From NCBI RefSeq assembly GCF_007993735.1, contig NZ_CP042453.1:806001-870000 (forward strand): a DNA stretch of 64,000 nt. Direction: 5' to 3'. The stretch comes from Arenimonas daejeonensis. GTDB lineage: Bacteria; Pseudomonadota; Gammaproteobacteria; Xanthomonadales; Xanthomonadaceae. This document shows, piece by piece, positions 60,303 through 64,000 of the stretch. The notes below the pieces were generated by a model that was not told the origin of the DNA, made no database searches, and saw only the letters and a program-made list of their open reading frames with translations. The number at the start of each line of letters is the position of its first letter. Within the stretch, counting starts at the first letter, position 1. The position numbers and the translations under genes are program-made.

Positions 60303-62935
60303 ATGGATGTTGCCGAGCCCCATCCGATGAACAACCACGCCGCCGTCACTCCGGTGCTGCGCGCGGTGCTGTTGTGCGACATCGTCGAATCCACCGCCCT
60401 GGTCGAACGCCTGGGCGACGTGCGCGCCGTGGCCCTGCTGCGCAAGCACGACCAGCTGCTGCGCGAGGCCATGGCCCTGTGCCACGGCCAGCTGATCGAC
60501 AAGGCCGACGGCGTGCTGGCCCTGTTCGAGCGGCCGATCCAGGCCCTGGACTTCGCCCTGCGCTACCAGCGTGGACTGCACGAACTGGGCGAAAGCGAAA
60601 AGCTGGTGCTGCAGGCCCGCATCGGCATCCACGTCGGCGACGTGATGACCTGGGCCAACGACCCCAAGGACGTGCTGGCCGGTGCCAAGGCCTACGAGGT
60701 CGAAGGCCTGGCCAAGCCGGTGGCCGCGCGCCTGATGAACCTGGCGCTGCCGGGACAGATATTGATGTCGGGCATGGCCCAGAACCTGTGCCAGCGCGCG
60801 GCCGGCGAACTCGGCGCGTCCGGCGTCGGCCTGCGCTGGCTGATGCACGGCCGCTACAGCTTCAAGGGCGTGCCGGCGCCGATGCTGGTGCACGAGGTCG
60901 GCCTGCCCGGCCTGTCGCCGCTGCGGCCGCCGGTGTCCGGTGCCAAGGCCTGGCGTGAACTGCCGCTGTGGCGGCGCCCGCCGGTGCTGGCCGTCGAAGC
61001 GCTGCTGCTGGGCGTGCTGGGCGTGGCCCTGTTCTGGTCCACGCTGCGCAGCCCGCCCGCGATCGCCTTCGCCGAACGCGACTGGGTGGTGGTGGCGCAG
61101 CTGCAGAACCGCACCGACGAAAAAGTCTTCGACGATTCGCTCGACACCGCCCTGCGCATCGGCCTGGAGCAGTCGCGCCACGTCAACCTGGTGTCGCAGC
61201 TGCAGATCGACCGCGCGCTCGAGCGCATGCAGCGCCAGGGGCAGCCGGTGGACCGCCAGCTCGCCGCTGAACTGGCGCTGCGCGAAGGCGCCAAGGCCGT
61301 GATCCTGCCCACCGTCGCCGAAGTCGGCGGCGTGGTGCGGGTCAGCTTGGAGGTGATCGACCCCAACAGCGGCGTGACCGTCTACAGCGAAAGCGCCGAC
61401 GGCCGCGGCATCGGCAGCGTGTTGCCCTCGCTGGATGCGACCCTGACCAAGGTGCGGTCGAACCTGGGCGAGGCGATGACGAACGTCGAATCCAACAACC
61501 TGTCCCTGGAGCAGGCCACCACCGACAACCTTGACGCGCTCAAGGCGTTCTCGCTGGGTGCCCGCGCCCGCAATGATGGCCGCGATGCGGATGCCGCCGC
61601 CTTGTATCAGGAGGCGGTGAAGCTGGATCCCGAGTTCTCCATGGCGTGGTTGCGGCTGGCGTTCCTGCGATACATCGAAAACGACGAGGTCGGGACGCGC
61701 ACCTACCTGGCCAAGGCGATGGCGTCGCGGGAGCACCTGAGCCGCCGCGAGCTGTTGTTATGGAAGGTGCCGCCGCGACGCTGGACAACCCGACCAGGGC
61801 GATCGAGCGTTTCCGGCTGCTGGCCGAGCTGTATCCGGACGATTACCGGGCCCGATACAACCATGCCTACTTCGCGCACTTCAGCCTGCACCGGTACGCA
61901 GAGGCACTGGCGATGGTCGGTCCGGCGGATGCACCGCAGAATCCGAGTCGCGCCTCCGCAATCTACCTGGCGGCAGCGATCGAACTTAGCCTCGACCGAT
62001 ACGACGAAGCGATCGCCAAGTTCAAAAAAGTCGAGACGCTGGGTCCCCTCACTTACCGCCGCGACTATGTCGAGGCCTACCTGGCCAAGCGCGACTACGC
62101 CAATGCCGACCGGGTGGCGAGACTGCAGAGCGGCAATGCAGGCTCCCCGACGCAGGCACTCGAAGGCCGCCTCATCGAAGTCTCCGTGCCCCTGGATCGT
62201 GGCCGATGGCTGGAGGCGGGCGCTGCCGCCGAGAAACTTCGGCAGGAAGCGGTCGGTGACGGGCAGGATCCTTCGACCTCAGGGTTCTCATTGATTGCGC
62301 TGTCGCTGCGCAGTTACGCGCCCGACGAGCGTTTCGCGGATGACCTGCGCCAATGGTCCGAACACCTGGCGGCACGTTTCCGCGAGGCGGGCTCCATGGA
62401 ACAGAGGCATCTGCTGTTCCAGCAGGCCGCCACCGGCTGGATGGCGGCTTACACCGGAGACGTCGCGCTGGCTCAGCGGCTGCTCGAACGCATCGAAGGC
62501 CATCCATTGATCGCGGCCTATCCTGCCAACGCCGCCATGCAGCGTGTGCTGCAGGCCGAGATATTCCTGGCGTCCGGCAAACCGTCCGAGGCCGTCGCGG
62601 TCCTCGCACCGGACCAGGACGATGCGAATGGGCTGTACTTCTCGCGAGCCGTGCTCATGCGAGCGCTGGCCGCCGCGGGCAAGCCGGGTGCCGCCGCCGA
62701 ACAGACGGACTGGCTGGCCAGTCATAGAGGACGGGCCTTTGCCGAATTCAACAGTCGCAGTGGATGGCAGGCCGCCAACGTCATCGAAAGCAACCTGGCC
62801 TTGCGGGCGGCCGCACAACTCGCGGAGCGGGCGGGCCAGAAGGATCGTGCGAACAAGCGTACCGAGGAGTTCTCGCGCGCCTGGCCCGGTGGTGAAGCGC
62901 TCGAAGCCGTGAAACGCCGGGACGCGACCTTGTGA
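60303..62935 (+). CDS. class III nucleotidyl cyclase with TM helix and TPRs; putative peptide-modification-system cyclase (frameshifted here)
   Basis: Repaired, a protein of about 878 residues. A CYCc domain spans residues ~15-200, with metal aspartates D26 (LLCDIVESTALV) and D69 (LIDKADGVLALFE) and GIHVGDV. One TM helix lies at ~227-246 (PVLAVEALLLGVLGVALFW). A TolB-N/FlgO-like domain follows (VVVAQLQNRTDEKVFDDSL; GAKAVILPTVAEVGGVVRVS), then TPR-like helices to the end. The frame breaks near 61757-61761 (one base missing before EGAAATLDNPTRAIER). I recall this architecture as the 'putative peptide modification system cyclase' of xanthomonads, found with an NHLP-like peptide and a SagB-like dehydrogenase. 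Both follow here. Confidence 0.82.
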
Positions 62936-62943
62936 AAGGTCGC
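62924..62943. other. hairpin across the cyclase stop codon
   Basis: GCGACCTT-GTGA-AAGGTCGC is a perfect 8-bp stem whose loop contains the cyclase TGA. It sits between the convergent cyclase and peptide genes, which are 22 bases apart. It may serve as a compact bidirectional terminator, but no T-run is present. Confidence 0.45.
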
Positions 62944-62957
62944 GCCCGGGGCCGGTT

Positions 62958-63227
62958 TCAGCGCGGAACTTCCAGCGAAATCGGCTCGAATGGGTCGCGC
63001 GCATTGATCAGTGACTGACGCACGACGGCTCGCGACTTGCGGAAGGCCTCCTTGTCGGCGAGGTCGGTGATCGGCGCTTCGGGCAGCGACTCGACCGCCT
63101 CATCCTGCGTTCCCAGCGAGCGGGTGGCCGCGCGCGGATTGGCCTTGAAGCGGGCGCGGAACTCGTCGTCACCGGCCAGCATGTCCAGCAGCGCGTCGAT
63201 GGTCTTTTCGGAAAGCTTCTTTGCCAC
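62958..63227 (-). CDS. NHLP-like precursor peptide (putative modified peptide)
   Basis: An 89-residue small protein. Residues 1-39 (MAKKLSEKTIDALLDMLAGD, then FRARFKANPRAATRSLG) resemble the nitrile-hydratase-like leader used by several RiPP classes: a short helix, then an F-x-x-x-F/NPRAA segment. The remainder (AVESLPEAPITDLADKEAF, then SRAVVRQSLINARDPFEPIS, ending LEVPR) has no cysteine and no double-glycine cleavage site. It matches what I recall of the xanthomonad 'putative modified peptide' family. The GTG start has GGGGGA eight bases upstream. It is convergent with the cyclase and divergent from the SagB-like gene. Confidence 0.78.
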   Translation of the reverse strand: MAKKLSEKTIDALLDMLAGDDEFRARFKANPRAATRSLGTQDEAVESLPEAPITDLADKEAFRKSRAVVRQSLINARDPFEPISLEVPR

Positions 63228-63341
63228 GTGGAATCCCCCTGAGGTGCACCAATCGGTGCGTCGCGAGTCTAGCCGGCGGGGAACAACTTGTCAGGCGGCG
63301 GGAGGGCGGGCATTGTCCGCTCGGACCTGGGAGGTGGGGCG
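63228..63341. promoter_or_regulatory. divergent promoter region of precursor peptide and dehydrogenase
   Basis: A 114-base gap between divergent genes. It contains the inverted repeat GCACC-AATC-GGTGC at 63246-63259, about 20 bases before the peptide start, a possible operator. GGGAGGTGGGG just before 63342 is the ribosome site of the dehydrogenase. No clear -10/-35 pair stands out. Confidence 0.4.
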
Positions 63342-64000
63342 ATGAGGGTAAGGCGCTGTGCGATGCTGCATGTCGAGCTGGATGATGCGCCGCGATTCCA
63401 GGTCGAGACGCTGTTCACGGGAGGCGATGGGCTTGACCGCACGCCCCGGTGGGTCGCCCACGGACCGACGCTGGCGTCCCCCGTCGAGGTGAGCCTGGCG
63501 CAGCTTTCCGTGCTTTCGGAACTCGGCGCCGGCCAGACTGCGGACTACGCGTCCCTCGTGGCCGCTCACGGCGACGCCTTGATCGCCCCGTTGCTGGCCT
63601 CCGGGGTCTTGATGCCCGAAACCGGCGGCGATCCGGTCGCGCAGGCACGTGACCGTCATGCGTGCGACGTGCCCTGGTGGCCGCCGGCGCTGGTGGCGCA
63701 TCACGCGGGGACCTGGCGCGACGTGGACATCGAGGAGCGGCAGGAAGCCGGCCTGATGTCATCCAGCGAGGATCGTGTCGCGGCCCACGGACCGGCGCCC
63801 GCGCATGACTACCGGAGACAGCCGGAGCAAGAGGCGACGGACTTGCCGGCGCCCGTCCGCTCGGAATTCGACGCCCTGCTTTCGAAGCGGCGCACCAGCC
63901 GCAACTTCGATGCCGACGCCACGCTGGCGACGACCGATCTTTCGGTGATGTTGCATCGGGTCTGGGGTGCGGTGGGCACGCAGGAGCTGGCGCCCGGGGC
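63342..64000 (+). CDS. SagB-type (nitroreductase-fold) peptide maturation dehydrogenase, cut by window edge
   Basis: An open frame starts at the ATG at 63342 with a good ribosome site and is still open at the right edge (about 219 residues). The first 160 residues (MRVRRCAMLHVELDDAPRF; SLAQLSVLSELGAGQTADYA) look like the N-terminal region of SagB-related proteins. At about residue 178 the flavin-binding nitroreductase domain begins (FDALLSKRRTSRNFDADATL), the RRTSR/RRSTR phosphate-binding signature, then LSVMLHRVWGAVG. SagB enzymes oxidise azolines to azoles with FMN in thiazole/oxazole peptides. Here no YcaO partner is visible and the precursor has no Cys, so the reaction may differ. Confidence 0.78.
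   Translation, partial: MRVRRCAMLHVELDDAPRFQVETLFTGGDGLDRTPRWVAHGPTLASPVEVSLAQLSVLSELGAGQTADYASLVAAHGDALIAPLLASGVLMPETGGDPVAQARDRHACDVPWWPPALVAHHAGTWRDVDIEERQEAGLMSSSEDRVAAHGPAPAHDYRRQPEQEATDLPAPVRSEFDALLSKRRTSRNFDADATLATTDLSVMLHRVWGAVGTQELAPG

Noticed and set aside
63291..63704. A minus-strand 137-residue frame at the right edge
   Set aside because: It lies antisense to the SagB-like open frame starting at 63342, which has a ribosome site and a nitroreductase signature.

Overview
This is a GC-rich gammaproteobacterial chromosome segment, most likely from Lysobacteraceae (Xanthomonadaceae; Lysobacter, Luteimonas or Arenimonas-like). The evidence is the very high GC content, the bioB-bioF-bioH-bioC cluster next to comF, glyQ-glyS and tatA-tatB-tatC in one block, a LysR gene divergent from malate synthase, and a 'modified peptide' locus of a type I associate with this family. 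I see no tRNA, rRNA, CRISPR array, intact insertion sequence or prophage.

Layout. 1-5.1 kb: comF (partial), biotin synthesis genes, a META/DUF4377 lipoprotein. 5-10.2 kb: an NTF2-like protein, a threonine/serine dehydratase, aminopeptidase N and an EamA transporter. 10.3-17.5 kb: a Tyr/Gly-rich lipoprotein, a structured intergenic region that may encode a small RNA, mnmG, a DUF2062 protein, a secreted sialidase-like protein and a GDSL autotransporter esterase. 17.5-19.4 kb: a small lower-GC island of short secreted or membrane genes with a direct repeat around an ankyrin lipoprotein. 19.4-25.1 kb: tamB and tamA. 25.1-31 kb: an iron-uptake unit with a Fur-like box, a TonB-dependent siderophore receptor, a PiuC-like dioxygenase and a PepSY/flavodoxin/FAD reductase fusion. 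31-43.9 kb: glyS, glyQ, a glutamine amidotransferase, membrane proteins, tatABC, a SYLF protein, hemH, a hydrolase, a lipoprotein, a YgjP-type metallopeptidase, rdgC and ttcA. 44-55 kb: a DUF465 protein, a secreted S8 protease, plsB, lipoproteins, pyrF, a HAD acid phosphatase, rep, arfB and an acyltransferase. 55-59.1 kb: LysR regulator, aceB and aceA (glyoxylate shunt). 59.2-64 kb: a cNMP-binding GGDEF protein, a class III nucleotidyl cyclase with TPRs, an 89-residue NHLP-like precursor peptide on the opposite strand, and a SagB-type dehydrogenase running off the right edge.

The most interesting unit is this right edge. Cyclase, precursor peptide and SagB-like oxidoreductase match what I recall as an uncharacterised peptide-modification system of Xanthomonadaceae. 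Its chemistry and role are, to my knowledge, undescribed.

About half of the genes carry apparent frameshifts, roughly 30 in all. Most look like one missing base, often in a short homopolymer, and adding it back restores a full-length family member. They hit housekeeping genes (mnmG, hemH, rdgC, tatC, rep, bioB) as readily as accessory ones, so I read them as sequencing or assembly error, not biological decay. Each affected gene is given as one feature with the break located.
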